64,000 bases of DNA from Leucocoprinus leucothites (GCA_013368445.1 JAACJO010000004.1:1674001-1738000); one strand, 5' to 3'; numbered from the stretch's first letter, positions 11,284-23,680 are shown. Numbers and translations: made by a program. The notes: generated by a model from the letters alone, not told the origin.

Positions 11284-14005
11284 TCACTTCTTTGAGAAAT
11301 ACTTGTCGAGACCGCGAGACTCCTTATGACTCTGCTTTTTCGATGACCCGGGTTTAAACCCGACCTTTTTTGACATTGCCTTCACTGGTGGAGGGCACTC
11401 CTCAGGCTCTTTCATGAGATCTTCTGCGAAGTGGAAATCCTGATGCTCAAGTCGGATGTTTGATAAAGCCCCCTGTCGAATGTCAATATCGGCATATGAC
11501 AAGTTTTCCGGGAGCGTGAATATCTTTCCACAGCGTGAACATGAGTACGATAAATCACTTGATTGATGTTCAGCTCTCTGCACGTCAGACGCCGCATCGT
11601 CTTGATGGCTGGGCTCGGTCGTCCTGGCGCCTATATCAACTGACATGTCCATCTCTTCGTCACGAGGTCGTTTCTTGGGAGAACTTGTTGAGGTGGGCTT
11701 AAGGAAGCCTTCGATGCTTTTCTGGCCCTGTTCTGCAACATCGATTCCAGTAAAGGCCAAAGAGACGTGACCAACATTCATTGTTGCGACTGTGCCAACA
11801 AGTTCTTTCCACAGCTTATCACCCGCATTTGCGATAACGTCAACTGTGGCTTGGCGGACAAATGGGAAAGGAGCTTGCTTAGACCGACCGTTCTCGTATC
11901 CCGTCCCGGCTTCGTACCCTATCATTTTATCAGTGTCTCTTCCCACCCAGGACATGGATTTATATGACCTTTCCTCGCATAGAGGACGATCGTTTTTGGC
12001 CAGAGATTGGGATTTGATTGACGTGCGTCTTTGAGACGTAGGGCCAATTCTGCGGCAAGAACACGAATCCAATGATGCCCCTCGGCTGCGTTCTTGATCG
12101 GTTTTGGTAGATTCTTTGCTGCTAACATACTTTTGTTGACGGTCTGCTTCTCTTTCACTAGGGCCAAACGGTCAAGGCATGAACGGACAGGGAGGGGGGA
12201 AGAAATATAACATGCCTTCTGACCTGTCGATACCCCTGCAATTCAGATATGAGCATCAAAACAACGAGGAATGCAGGGAAGGTGAGATACCTAAGGACTT
12301 CGTATACCCAAATAGCACCCTCTCCAAATTTGTGTTGCATCTCCTCTATATCACATCAGTCAACCATGTCGAATCCAAGAGATGAAGCAGTTCACCAAGC
12401 GATATCGTTCTAGAAGCACGCTTGATAAGCACGGCTATCATGAGATTCAGCCTGGAATGATAACTTACAACAGATCTCCGACAGTGGAGACCTCGTACTC
12501 CTTCGCAAGTGCTGAGCCGAGCTTCCCGCCCAGAAAGCGAATCTAGGGAAGTCTGGGTCATAAAAAAGCAGGGTTCCTGGTTTCAGCGTGAGGCTTACCT
12601 TCTGGAATGGTAACGGACGCAAGTAAGGAGGTATCGCCTTGTTCCTCAGAATACTCTGGTATCATTCAATACATTGGTTCATCTTGTCGAAGTAGCAGTG
12701 AGAACTTCACCTGACTGTTTGGCTTTTTATACGATGCGGCCAGCTATGGAAGGAATATCAGCTCAGTAACCGGACGAGGTTGAGGTCAGAGTACGTACCT
12801 TAGCCAGAAATTTATTCCTTGCTATGCCCTGCACAAACCGAGACAATTGAGTTATCTGGTGGCCCCTGGAGTTAGTGAATTCACTCACAGCCGAGGTTGT
12901 ATACCCCATCTCCCTCACTTTCCCTCTTGCTTGGTCCATCAGTTCGGCGGCGATTGACAACGCCACATCATGCCAGGTGGTTGTATACTGCTCCTCTTCA
13001 CTCATATCATCTCCGATATTTCCATCAAACTAGCATCTCCGTTGTTCCCTTCTGATGTAGCATTGTTCTGGAGGTTGTCTCCAGATTCATCTACTTCCCT
13101 TGATGAGCTATCTGCCTCACCAATACTCCCTACTTCCCCATCCACCACAGTTTGTATCTCATTACCAGCTTGTCCTATCTCAATTTTCTCATCATTGTCT
13201 CTCTCTTGGCCCCCTTCCGCACCAGTGTTCGCTTCTTGTTTGGGCTGAGACCCATCGAGTGATATGAGGTGAGCAAGTCCAAGGTTCGACCACTTAATCC
13301 GCGGGGGAATGGGTAAAGGGGTATCTACCCCATCCGGTGCGTCCTTAGGGACTTGTGCAAGGTGAGGATACCTCTGAAGCAGGATCTCCTTCACCGCCTT
13401 TGTATAATCAAAGAAAGCCTCATCAATGGATGCCTTCTCTAAAGCGAGCCGGATAGTACATGAGCATCTCATCAAGGATAATCAGTATGGTACCCACCAA
13501 TCTCTATCGAAGAAGGCAAGCTCTCCCTAAATCTTGTCGCAATCTTCGCGCTCTCCCTTCTATAATAATCTAATGAAACCTTGTGCGTATTTGTGTCCAC
13601 GTCTTTCCAATAACCCGGTTCGCTGTCCCCTTCTTTATACGTTGCAACATGTACAACCTTAAGATGGGGGCATTTCTTCAATGCCTCTTTCACTTTAGTC
13701 ATCCGAGTGATGCCATACTTCCTTGCAGGATAGTTTACAGCAATCAATAAGTCCCACTGTAACACCACCAACGGGACTTCCTTGTCGAGGTTCAAGCGAA
13801 CCATTTCGCACGCAGCATAGAAGGCATCACTATCACAAAGTGCAATGACTCGTAGCGGATCCCTGACGCCGAGGTTGTTGGAGAGGACATGTCGATAGGT
13901 GATTACAGGTTCAAGATCAATGAATTCTGGGTCGATGAGAGAACTTGGGGTTGCCTTAGCTTTCCCTTTCCATGGGTTAGGTCGCATCGATGCTGTTGGT
14001 GGCAT
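11284..14005 (-). CDS. RAD30: DNA polymerase eta (Y-family translesion polymerase)
   Basis: This Y-family polymerase copies past UV damage in the nucleus. Start MPPTASMRPNPWKGK at 14005. The palm motif CDSDAFYAACEM supplies the metal-binding Asp; PLVVLQWDLLIAVNYPARKYGI and VHVATYKEGD follow, then the second catalytic motif EKASIDEAFFDYT in the next exon. An acidic insert (about 13050-13250) interrupts the palm, as is common in pol eta. TWHDVALSIAAELMDQARGKV, GIARNKFLAKLAASYKKPN and LRPLPFQK then LGGKLGSALAKEYEVSTVGDL form the thumb and little finger. The C-terminus has a UBZ-like zinc finger (CSRCGKIF ... EHQDFHF, i.e. C-x2-C and H-x3-H) that binds monoubiquitinated PCNA, and ends GLDKYFSKK, resembling a PIP box. 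At least eight exons; the identification is firm. Confidence 0.93.
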
Positions 14006-14428
14006 TTCTCAGAAGGTAGCGTGTAGATAAAGTTACGGAGGGCGTGACGAGCGTTAGCACATAGCAGTTCGGTCGAAACATGAAACGGGATTTGGCCAGA
14101 GACAAACAAACGCGTCGCGTGGGTTTGCCAGTGATAACAACAAACAATGCGTCTCAGACTCTCAGTTCTGCTTCTTGCCTTTCTCACCAGACCATAAGTT
14201 GACATTCCTCACGAAACTATGATTTACTTCAATGTCCACACCGCGACATTAATCACTGACAGACCGGACGTGGTTCATTTGGCTGGGTCTATTGGTTCTG
14301 GCGGTGATAGAAATCACGGCCCGTCATAAGCGCTGAAAATGTCTGGTCACCATGGTTGAACCTGGCAAGGAGTAATTCCTTGGTCGCCTTCGTCCATAAT
14401 CACAGCTGTGGTACTATCTGGAGTCATT
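14006..14428. other. Divergent promoter region, polymerase eta / F-box-like gene
   Basis: The two flanking genes are transcribed away from each other, so this stretch should hold both promoters. No ORF of note. Confidence 0.5.
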
Positions 14429-14589
14429 ATGCCCACATTTGATACTTTTTGCGCCGTAAGTGTATCCTGCTGAGGCCGAAACCACCACCGACTGACAGCC
14501 GACCTTCAAGGTCACTGGTTGGATGCACATGTGGCGCGAAGAAGAGGTGAATTCTGATCAGTTCGAGCACAGGACGGCTGCTGAATTAA

Positions 14590-15916
14590 ATGGTTCTACA
14601 GTTTATAGAGGCTATCTCCGGTGAAACTCAGGGGGAGTGTCTCTGGGGCAAGTTACAGGTTGAATCGGATGACGAGTGTGATGGTCGTGAGCCTGGTCAC
14701 GATACGATGAACGCCGGTCCCTTGGGCGTCGTGCCCTCGCGTACAGTACAAAGAGGTCTCAAGTACACCGATGAGGACGTAGATGGGACGTCACGATACG
14801 TTCTCGTTACACCATGCGAGCGTTCTGCAGATGGAAGGCTCTGCCCTCGAATATTGTGGGGACGAAGTATGTTGCTTCTCATCAGCCTTACCAATAGCAA
14901 AGCAGGCTAAACGAGGTGGTTTACTGTCAACATCAGGACCAGTGGAAGATCTCGACAAAGAAGAGGTAGCATATCTTTTCAACGTCTACCCCTCATCTGA
15001 AGGACCGGAAATGGGGATATATAACCAACATCAACCAAACGGAGAGATTATCGAGTTCACAGGCGTCGGACGTTCATTTGGCAGTTATCTCATCACCTTT
15101 TGTTCATTTCTCATTCTGCAACACCTCACCCCAGGGCTAGAGGCGCGTACTTTCTGTAAGCTCGCGCTAAAGGCTAACGGTGGATTCGATGTCTTCCCAG
15201 AAGGGGTTGACTATGGTCCTGTATCGCGGACAATCATGCAGGATGTGATGTGGGCCGATATAGCCGAGATACACGACAACGATTCTGACGAAGACGGTGA
15301 TTATGACAACTATCGCGAGAGAAGGTGGTTGAAGCTACTGACAGAGAAGGGGAAGACTGATGAAGAGATTCTAAAGGAGGCTTGGATGGGAAAAGGGAAT
15401 ATGTGGATTTTCAAACACCCAGGAATATTCCCTATTGAAGAGGCAGTCAAGTTGAATGAACGTTCCCCCCCACCGGCCAATCTCTCAAACACCAGTTCTC
15501 CTCTAGAGGCCTCTTCCAAAATTCTTGGCTTCCCGACGGAGCTAATAGAAATGATACTGGGCCACTTGTTGCCAGAAGACGCATTGCGCTTCATGGGTAG
15601 CACGAGGAGACTATACCGTTCATTCCGTGCTGGTCTGGATAGATACACATATACTTGGATCAAGCAAGAAAGGCCTTGGTATCTTCCTGTCGGACCCATT
15701 GACTGTCAAGACGGAGATGAAGAAGTGGTACGGTGGCAACAGGGGTGGAAGGACCTGATGGGCGATGACATACAAACTTCGGAGGGAGGGGACTTACCGT
15801 GGTTGGCGTACCATTTTGCTTGCAAACGATCGCCTAATATGAGAAGCCGGGAAAGGATTTGGGGCATTGTTTTACAAATCAAAGTGCTGCTAGAAGAAGC
15901 CAATCTCTACCCTTAG
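14590..15916 (+). CDS. F-box-like protein, basidiomycete type
   Basis: This is a probable substrate adaptor for an SCF ubiquitin ligase. The clear part is an open exon through 15916 with an F-box-like stretch at its centre (GFPTELIEMILGHLLPEDAL then MGSTRRLYRSFRAGLDRY) and an acidic segment before it (IHDNDSDEDGDYDNY). Segments on either side (VFPEGVDYGPVSRTIMQD; WYLPVGPIDCQDGDEEVVRW) look like the family of long Agaricomycete F-box proteins that carry a cysteine-bearing N-terminal domain. The start is uncertain. ATG at 14590 leads through ...GLKYTDED, a 48-nt intron (14780-14831) and MEGSALEYC. An earlier ATG at 14429 (MPTFDTFCA, followed by a good donor) could extend the protein. Confidence 0.6.
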
Positions 15917-16025
15917 TGTGTCGTACTTGCGATCGATTATGGCTAGTTGACAGAGTTCTTTGGCAGACCTATTACTAATACATCTTTCTTTATTTCTTGT
16001 GTTGTACATGTCTGTTTCCAACAAT

Positions 16026-18434
16026 TTAGGATACGACCTTCTTTAGAGAACCTGAAGTGCTGATATCGATGCTCAGAAGATCCTACGAACATGCATCAGC
16101 CTTGCCCCTCACGTATTCAAAAGAAAAGATCACTCACTCCGCCAGCCTTGATATCCGCAGGTGAGGGCATGAGGTCAAGCCTCAAAAGCTCAGCAGCTTT
16201 CGTAACGACAGGATCATTCTGCATTGAAGAAACACCGACGATGCGACCGCCTTGAACATAGTACGCAATGAACTGGGATCGTAAATCAGTGAGTCATACC
16301 AGCATTCGAGCCGTGCTAAATCATACCTTGGACTGACTAGGATCGCCCTTAACGATGACCTCGTCGTACTTATGGCTGATACCACAGTAACGGAGCTGCG
16401 CACTCTCTAATCGCCTTATGAGTTTTTTAACTGCATCACATGAAAAAGCGACGCGCTTACGGGTACTCCAGAAGATGGGAATCTTAATAAACGGCTGAGG
16501 ACTCCCAGAAATATTTTTACCAGCAGCACGACCCTGATTTCCAGCAACCTAAAAGAAGCAAGCCCCAGCAATGAAAACCATGAACACTGATCAGGTTCAA
16601 AATAGTACTAACACTCCAGTGCTCAATGCGGACTTCACTTCCATGAAGCTGAGGATAAATGGCAATATCACCTAAACACAAGCTAAGCACTAGTCGAGCT
16701 GGTATAAAATGTGCCTTACCAATAGCATAGACGTTCTCAGTATCAGGTCCAGTCCTCACACGGAGGTGCTCATCAACCCTCACACCACCATCCTTCTCAA
16801 TGTCAATACCACTTCCCTTCAAAAAGTCAGTTGCAGGTCGAACACCAACACCCATAACCACAAAGTCGGCGGGAAGAGTCTCTCCATTGACGACAACGCC
16901 CGAGGCTAGTTTAGGGTCATCCTCCTTAGCCACGATCTTCTCCACCTTGGTTTTCATATGGAACTTCACGCCTTGGGATTCAAAATACTAAATAATCATG
17001 CAATAAGTCGTGGGGTAAACAGAGGGTGGCCGCATATACCTACCTTCTTCAATCCCGCACCGACCTCCTTGCCAAGAACGCCTTCAAAAGGAACCTCCTC
17101 CATACCAATAACATCAATGGACGCAAGTTTCCTCTTGAGGACAGCCACGACTATCTCCATGCTGATGAAAGAACTCCCAATGAATACAGCACGTTTGCCC
17201 TCCTGGGCAGCTATTGGACAGATATCAGCCCAAGCAGTAGGGAAAGACTGTTATATTTCACATACCGGCATCCACGTTCTTTGCATCTGGGATACCACGG
17301 AACGTAAAGACATTCTCTAGATCAGCACCTTCAATTGGCAATTTGCGAGGAATGCCACCAGGTGCAAGAATAAGCTTCTCATACGAAAGTGTATCAGCGC
17401 CATTGTCAATAGTCACAGTCTTGTTCTTCAAGTCCACCGATGTGACTTCCTATGGTAAAGGTTAGAACACACCATTACGAGTAAAGACCAAAAATCGTAC
17501 GGCTCCAAGACGAAGAGTAGTTCCATACTTGATCTTGAGGTCGGCCGGAGTCTTCCACATAATTGCAGCGGGATCAGTGATGAGTGCTTTGCTGAGCTTC
17601 GTTCTATTTTCAGACCTCAGCAAATACTCCAATATCAGTGACCAGATATATGACATACCTATCGATAGGGGCATATTGCTCTTTAGATATGATGGTAATG
17701 GGCTCCTTGTAGCCATGCTAATCATACCGATGAAACATCATCTCAGAGATATCATCCAGCCATTCAGGCCACATACCTCTCGCAAACTCTCAACTGCATA
17801 GAACGCACCAGATCCACCACCGACGATGATCAAACCGGTCTTGAAAGAAGTATCTTCCGTCAAAAGCCGAGGGTTCCTCTTCATGTTTTCTTTGATGGTG
17901 CTCTCGGGGTTGGCTGTCACATGAATCTTGCCATCGACAACGTTCACTTTGAATGAATGTAGTGCTGCAGGTGCAGGTGCATCCTCTGCCCCGGGTATAA
18001 GAATCATGTCTAAGAAAAGGTGACACTATCGGAGACATACCAATATCCCCGGTACAGACGTTGAAACAAGCTGGGAGTAGAGTGTGAGGATCTGCTGTCA
18101 TGAAAGTATGGAAGATGTTGATGCACCTCCGTGCCAGGGGCTGCACAGATGTGTTCAGAGACACTGGTGTTCACGAAGAGATTGATACATACCAAAGAAC
18201 GCGACCATCAGCAGCGAGGACACCTTGAGCAAGTGGGGCACCAAAATGGGTACACCAAGCACTCGTTGCGTGAATCTTATCTCCCAGGCGGGACAAGAGA
18301 ACCTTGCCAGACTCGAATTCGACCTCCTTACTAAGATATATGCTTTAGCATTTTAACTCAGAGACCAGAACAGCAACATACAGCTGTCCATCCTTCAGCT
18401 CAGACTCATCGAGAACAGCGATCGTCTTGACCAT
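16026..18434 (-). CDS. Rieske-domain AIF-like NAD(P)H/FAD oxidoreductase
   Basis: This is an apoptosis-inducing-factor-like flavoprotein with an N-terminal Rieske iron-sulfur domain (AIFM3/AIFL architecture). Start MVKTIAVLDESELKDGQ at 18434. The Rieske ligands are CTHFGAPLAQG and CPWHGACFN (Cys-His and Cys-His), split by an intron. The FAD-binding loop GLIIVGGGSGAFYAVESLRE, then PIDRTKLSKAL, the NAD-binding loop AVFIGSSFISMEIV, VVMGVGVRPATDFL and the second FAD motif ENVYAIGDIA follow. The C-terminal AIF-like domain has FWSTRKRVAFSCVG and GDPSQSKFIAYYVQGGRIVG. About ten exons are needed; the last one adds LLSIDISTSGSLKKVVS. No transmembrane helix or mitochondrial leader is evident. Electron donor and role are not known from sequence. 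Confidence 0.88.
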
Positions 18435-18597
18435 CGTACTGAGTGTTTTCTTGCAGGTAAGAGTGAGAGAGTTACGTGCTGAAGCAAGTATAGGGCGAAG
18501 TAGTGTTCTAGATATCATGCATCGAAATAGGGCAGGCTCAGGTGATATTTGAGTACCCTTCGAAAGGCCGATGGCAGCTCACCTGGATTTGCAACCA

Positions 18598-19237
18598 ATG
18601 ACATCGTTGAAATTGGTCAATGACGGTATATCACGTGTCCATCATGTCATTCCTCCTGCTTTCGTCTTTCCTCCACTTTCTCATTTACCCCAAGTTCAGC
18701 GGTATGTCCCGATGCATCTCTGTCTGGGTCATGGCTTGTGCTGACTGGAGGACAAAGCGATGATAGAATGCAGTTGTTCCTGTCATTAGCCCGGATGCAT
18801 CGTAAGTAAGGCTGGGAAACCAATGGAGAGTCTACTCACACCTTGGTAAATCTAGACATCCGCAGCGAGACTAAATTCCGACGGCTCAAGGCATTTGCCG
18901 AATCCGCAAAAATATCCGGACTAGCAAAGAAAGGTCGACCTGGGGTGCTTGTTTTTGACGGTGAAAAACAAGCAATCCGATCCTTTCTCTCAAATGCAAG
19001 GAGTATGTGATCAATTCTCCTTAGTTCACCAGCCTTATTGTGAACATAGGTCTGAGATACCTCGACTTTCATCACGTTGACACCGTGCCAATACCCCTTC
19101 ACATCTCCCAACGCATTGCTAATGGACGACCTGGATTGCACGAAGCTAGCGATATGGCCGAACTTGTGGAGAGACTTGACGAGCTGTTAATGAAGGAGTG
19201 GTTTCGACAGAACATGGGGATGACAAAAGGACCGTGA
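18598..19237 (+). CDS. DUF1115 protein related to the C-terminal domain of RWDD2
   Basis: The recognisable part is LAKKGRPGVLVFDGEKQAI then FLSNARSLRYLDFHHVD, which follows the DUF1115 pattern of RWDD2-type proteins (GxPGhhhhxG ... LRW), ending MAELVERLDELLMKEWFRQN. The proposed model has four exons: 18598 on (MTSLKLVNDGISRVHHVIPP), a short exon around MQLFLSLARMHQ, the GRPGV exon, and a last exon beginning at LRYLDF. Every junction has GT/AG signals and keeps frame, including the small GTAAGT...GGAG intron near 18810. No RWD domain precedes it, and the divergent Rieske gene begins only 164 bp upstream, leaving no room for one. The first two exons are the least certain. Confidence 0.55.
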
Positions 19238-19313
19238 ATTGCTTATATCGAAAAAACAATATATTAGTGTCACAGGACTGGCGTAGAATACATCAAAATA
19301 CAAGAAACCATGC

Positions 19314-20183
19314 CTATGCGCCAACAGCGTCGAGCGGAATAGCAGAAGTGGGAGGAGCATCCACAACTGCAGCTGGCACTGGCTCTGAATTCTTTTCTTC
19401 AACCACCTCTTTCCTTTTTCCTTTCCCTTCAGGCGCACCCTTCCCTTTGTCGGCATCGGGAGATGGAGACGTCTTGACCTTTTTCCTCTTCTTCAGCAAT
19501 CCAACGGATACGGCACTCTTGACACTATCAACCAACTCCCTGCTCTGTTCCAAATATTCGGTATCTTCGAACCGATGCTTCTTCCCTGATGCAACCTCTA
19601 CTGAAACCTCTCCTGGTTTCCTAGCCGAGTCTTTATGTTCGATACCAAGTCTCTTCTCCAGAGCTTCAAGTTTGGCACGTTGAGTCTGTGCCTTAGCTGC
19701 CAAGCGTTCTGGCTCGGATTCGAGATATTCAGCAAGCCTGAGGCACTATGAGTCTTAACTCGTTGGAAAGCAATAAAAATGTAAAACTCACTTTTTAGCC
19801 TCCTTGATAGTACTTAGTCGTCTCCCATTCAGATCTCTGCACGAGTCATTGTTACTTGTTTTCTGACTACTCATACGACCACCAGCTGCCCTCAACTGAC
19901 TTCCGAAACCACCTTTGCCACCAAGCAAACGTGGACCAAGGCGCAATGTTATGAGAGTGTCTTCATCTTCGGTAAGCAGGGAGGACAGGGGTTGCTCGTA
20001 GTCAGCGATTACTCCGGAATGAGTTGAGAGAGCAAGGGTGGAGGCTAGGTGAGGCGGAAGAGAGGGATATCGCTCGCAGAGACGGTCGTAAACATCAGAA
20101 AGGGGCGTTTGTGAGGGAAGAGTAAGAGTCAGCGAATTGAAAGGGGAGAAAGCATCAATAAGTAGAGTCGTGGTGTCAGCCAT
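19314..20183 (-). CDS. SDE2: SDE2, ubiquitin-fold splicing/genome-stability factor
   Basis: Sde2 proteins carry an N-terminal ubiquitin-like fold that is cut after a diglycine. In fission yeast the released C-terminal part enters the spliceosome and promotes splicing of selected introns. Here the fold spans residues 5-85 and the cut site is LLGG|KGGFGSQL at residues 88-92, matching the family's invariant GGKGG. CRDLNGRRLSTIKEAKKLAEYL follows, also diagnostic. The rest is basic and charged (LLKKRKKVKTSPSPDADKGK) and ends DAVGA. One intron interrupts the KK-LAEYL codons. MADTTTLL at 20183 has the better start context (ACCATGG); an in-frame ATG lies two codons upstream. Confidence 0.9.
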
Positions 20184-20374
20184 GGTCATTAGCAGCAACT
20201 TACTGAGCAGCTGCGTCTCGACAAACCTTTGATAAGTGGCTGTGTGATGAGGCCCTTGGTAAATAAGACCAAACAGGCATACACGTGACTTTCACGTTGA
20301 TAATGCGACTTTATGTCATTGGTCAAGACACCGAACTTCAATCAGCGACGCCTGGACCAGGCTTTTGTCTGATA

Positions 20375-21637
20375 ATGACTTTCCTCGATGTACCTTCAGC
20401 CTTTGACTGGCCTGTCCAGTTTTGCGTCACTATCACTGCCTTGTGCTATGTCGTCTCCGTTATCACTTCCAACGTATCGCAAGTGGACCGCCTCTGGACG
20501 TTCCTACCAACCATCTACACGGCATACTACGCCTTTCTCCCGCTCTTACCGACAGAACAGCCTTTTTTCCTCGCGCCATATGCACCCAAATCTCTTGGAC
20601 ACTCTGTTTTGAAAGATTTCAGCCCGCGCGCAGTTCTCATGTTCGCGCTCGCGGTCATCTGGATGTTCAGACTCTCCTATAACACCTACAGACGTGGTCT
20701 CTTTAGCTTGTGAGGATCCCTCTCGAGTCTTATCAATGGCTGCTAATTAAACTTCCATGCACAGAAAGGACGAAGATTATCGCTGGGCTGTGCTCCGTTC
20801 TCAAATTCCAGCCTGGTTCTTCCATTTCACGAACCTCACTTTCATCGCCATTATCCAGAACATTCTGCTCCTTCTCCTCGGTGCCCCTACATTCATCGCT
20901 TCTGTACTGCAACCACACACCGAGCTTTCCACTTCTGATTACACTCTCGCGTTCATCGCCCTCGGCATTCTCACGTTCGAATTTACCGCTGACAACCAAC
21001 AATACGCGTTCCAAACGTACAAACACGCGTATCTATCTCACACAAAAGGAGTAAAGAATGTTGCACCATACGAGGAGAAGAAACAGTGGCCTCTCGCTAG
21101 GCTCGAGTGGACGCCATCTGATGCCCGACGTGGTTTCGTTACCAAAGGGTTGTGGCGATTCTCCAGGCACCCTAATTTCGCTTGTGAACAAAGTTTCTGG
21201 GTATGCTCTTGTATTTTCATGTCTTACAGGGTGTGTTTCAGTTGTGCTGACCTTCTCCACAGTGGGCGATGACACTCTTCCCGTTATTGGCTTCTTCTCC
21301 TCCCGACCTACCTTCTTTCCCTTCTTTCCGAGTGCTTGCCGATCCCAACACTCGAAATGAAGCACTCCTTGCTTATCTCAAACCAACGACCTTGTTATTA
21401 TTGCCTGCTTTGGCCCTCTCCCTCCTATTTTACTCCTCTACGCGCTACACCGAAGCTATCACCAGGAAGAAATATCCAGCTGCATATTCTGCCTATCAGA
21501 AACGTGTTGGAATGTTTTCCCCTACCAAAGCCATTATTACTGAATTGTTTGGGGGCAAGGAAAAGGAAAAGACGGACAAGTTGGTTTGGGGAGAATTTTA
21601 TGGAGATGGAACCTCCAAGCCAACAAAATTCGAGTAA
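20375..21637 (+). CDS. DUF1295/steroid 5-alpha-reductase-like membrane protein
   Basis: This is a polytopic membrane protein of the DUF1295 family, related to the C-terminal domain of steroid 5-alpha reductases; the substrate is unknown. Three exons. Hydrophobic segments include FCVTITALCYVVSVITSNV, VLMFALAVIWMFRLSYNTY, FIAIIQNILLLLLGAPTFIA, YTLAFIALGILTFEF and TTLLLLPALALSLLFY. VDRLWTFLP early, RRGL in the middle, and GLWRFSRHPNFACEQSFWWA late are family signatures (the SRHPN motif). The start at 20375 (MTFLDVPSAFDW) is the first ATG near the conserved region. The tail after EAITRKKYPAAYSAYQKRV is soluble. A cofactor-dependent reductase is plausible but not shown. Confidence 0.82.
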
Positions 21638-22165
21638 TTGGATTTCAACTTATGTAACGATCTTGTACCGGTAGTAATCATATTAGGGAGAAACTGACAG
21701 TGTATGCACTCACATCTGGAGGCTGGAAAGCAACGTCTGTCAGTTTAGACAATTCTCTGCATCCACAAAAGGCGACCTTCATCTTCCCACGCGGGCAATT
21801 TCAAATTCCTTCACAGAAAATTTCCATTTGTAGTTGTTGCTCGACGTGGGCTGTTCATCAAAGGCAACATTCCCACGACACTTACCTTGAAGAGTAAGCC
21901 TCCAAAAAACCAGGTCTCTACCAATCCACGAATATGCCTACTCTAGTAATTCTCTGAAGACTTGCCTAATGTAGAAACCCCAGAAACCAGGCCAAGACCA
22001 ATCTGGCTGTGTTCCAGCATCCTATAAAACCCAGTGTATTTACACCTGTGGGTCCGAAGCCCCTCTTTCTTCTTTTACCTCACGAGCCTCTATAAAAACC
22101 CTTGGTTTTTCCTCTCGTCCTATATACCCCCAGTCCCTCCCATCCCCTCTCTTTTCTCACTTTAA
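21638..22165. other. Promoter region of C2H2 regulator 1
   Basis: Besides the 3' end of the DUF1295 gene, this stretch holds the promoter elements described separately (21904-22029) and a second TATAAAA near 22092, followed by a pyrimidine-rich leader directly before the start codon. Confidence 0.6.
21904..22029 (+). promoter_or_regulatory. Paired CCAAT-type promoter module of C2H2 regulator 1
   Basis: Distal element AACCAGGTCTCTACCAATCC (core ending at 21927), proximal element AGACCAATCTGG (core ending at 22004), cores exactly 77 bp apart, then TATAAAA at 22023-22029, 19 nt after the proximal CCAATC. Between the elements lies AATTCTCTGAAGACTTGCC (21948-21966). The same arrangement occurs upstream of the paralogous gene at 34539-35942. 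CCAAT is the known core for the Hap/NF-Y complex; the flanking GGTCT is unexplained. Confidence 0.65.
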
Positions 22166-23680
22166 ATGCCTCGCGTTTCTAAGAAGTCCACCTCTCGTTC
22201 ACGCCGCAACCATCCTTTCGAACATCGGGGAACCTCTGCCACCATGCCCGACAATGAACAAGGCGACGTCTACTGCCCTACATGCGACAAGGAGTACTCC
22301 CGCCCCTCTGAGCTTAGACGACATCAAGCTCAAACAGTGATCCACAACGGGAAGCAGGCGAAGTAAGTCCTTATTGATCTTGATTCCCTGATCAATACCA
22401 TTATGCTAAATTTGGCACTTACCCGACGTCATTGCTACATTGTTCGTTCCTTCGTCCTCATCGCGACCTTGTATTCTTTGCGGCGGCCGCCAGGAAGTTC
22501 CGGTGCAGATATTGTGACTCGACTCACACGCAGAGGGCCAACCTCAAGACCCACGAGAAGATCCAGTGAGTTTCGTTCTTCTTTTCGTATCACAATTCCG
22601 CCGATGATGATGCTCATGTGATTCCGGATTTGAAGTCTGAACGAACTCAAGGAGCGATGTGGTTTACCACGGAATTTCAACGACGCAGAGGGCTGTGGAT
22701 TTAAATGCAGCGACCGATCATCTATGACAAGGCATATAGATAACATCCACATTTCCCCATTTAAGAACAACAACCTTCCTGTGCCAGATTGGCTTCTTAT
22801 AGCACGGGCAGAAAAGCAGGTGGCGATTCAAATCGCACGGCGTTCTGCTACTGCCAGCCCGCAATCACAGATCTCACCTCCCAGCTCGTTTACTCCTCCT
22901 CCTCCTCCTCCTCCTCCTCCTCCTCCTCCTCCTCTCACGCACTCTTCCAAATCTTTACCGCCTCTCCCATTACCATCCATTACGCCATCCCAATCTCAAC
23001 CCGGTCCGTTCATGATGACAGAGGTACTACTTGCTTGTCAAGATGAGGCGATGATACACTTGCTGACCGTTTTTAATTTCCAGGGTGTTAATAATACGGG
23101 GTTTTATAACATGGATACCATCGCCGTATCTGACATGAATACAGGGATCCATTACATTTCCCCACAACCGATTATATCCAGCCAGTCAGGTCAAGGACGC
23201 CATGTACCCCCGCGCGTGACAAGCGATGCTGAATTACGTGTAGGCGTCGATTCTGGAAACGGGAGCGGAACCTTCCATTCTGACTACAATGTCGGCCAGG
23301 AATATTCAGCCGCCCACGATACTCCTCAGGCTGTACAAGGCATGACCTCATCTACGCTGTTCTCTCAGCCTGACTTGACTATGGGTGGGGCTGATTTCCA
23401 TTTCGATCCTTCCTTGGTGAGCTCGGACATCCAGTCCGCAGGCAATGCCAATGGCGGCAGTCCTCCTGCGTCTCAACTACGAGCTTCTGACGACTTCACC
23501 CTGCTCTTTAATTTGCCAAGTAATGTTCAGATCGATGATTCTCACTTGTTCAGTTCCGATCGGACCTTGGTGGCGAATCCCTATCATATGGAGGGCACCT
23601 TGAACCTACCTAACAGCTTCGGGTTACCTTCTGTTTTTGACTGGCAAGGCCTCGACATGGACTTATTCAACTTTCAATAG
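22166..23680 (+). CDS. C2H2 zinc-finger transcription regulator 1 (paralogue of the 34.5-35.9 kb gene)
   Basis: This is a probable DNA-binding regulator. Start MPRVSKKSTSRSRRNHPF at 22166. Three exons bring together finger 1 (CPTCDKEYSRPSELRRH, then H after six residues), finger 2 (CRYCDSTHTQRANLKTH) and finger 3, which has eleven residues between its cysteines (C-GLPRNFNDAEG-C, then SDRSSMTRHIDNIH). LPVPDWL follows and is shared with the paralogue (LPVPAWL). A polyproline run (13 Pro, CCT repeat) and a long Ser/Gln-rich region make up the C-terminus, ending VFDWQGLDMDLFNFQ, an acidic-hydrophobic tail that could activate transcription. A 60-nt segment at 23024-23083 looks like an intron yet is open and a multiple of three. 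Confidence 0.85.
22893..22935 (+). repeat. CTC/CCT trinucleotide repeat
   Basis: About 14 uninterrupted CCT units inside the coding sequence of C2H2 regulator 1, encoding the polyproline run. Likely variable in length between strains. Confidence 0.9.
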
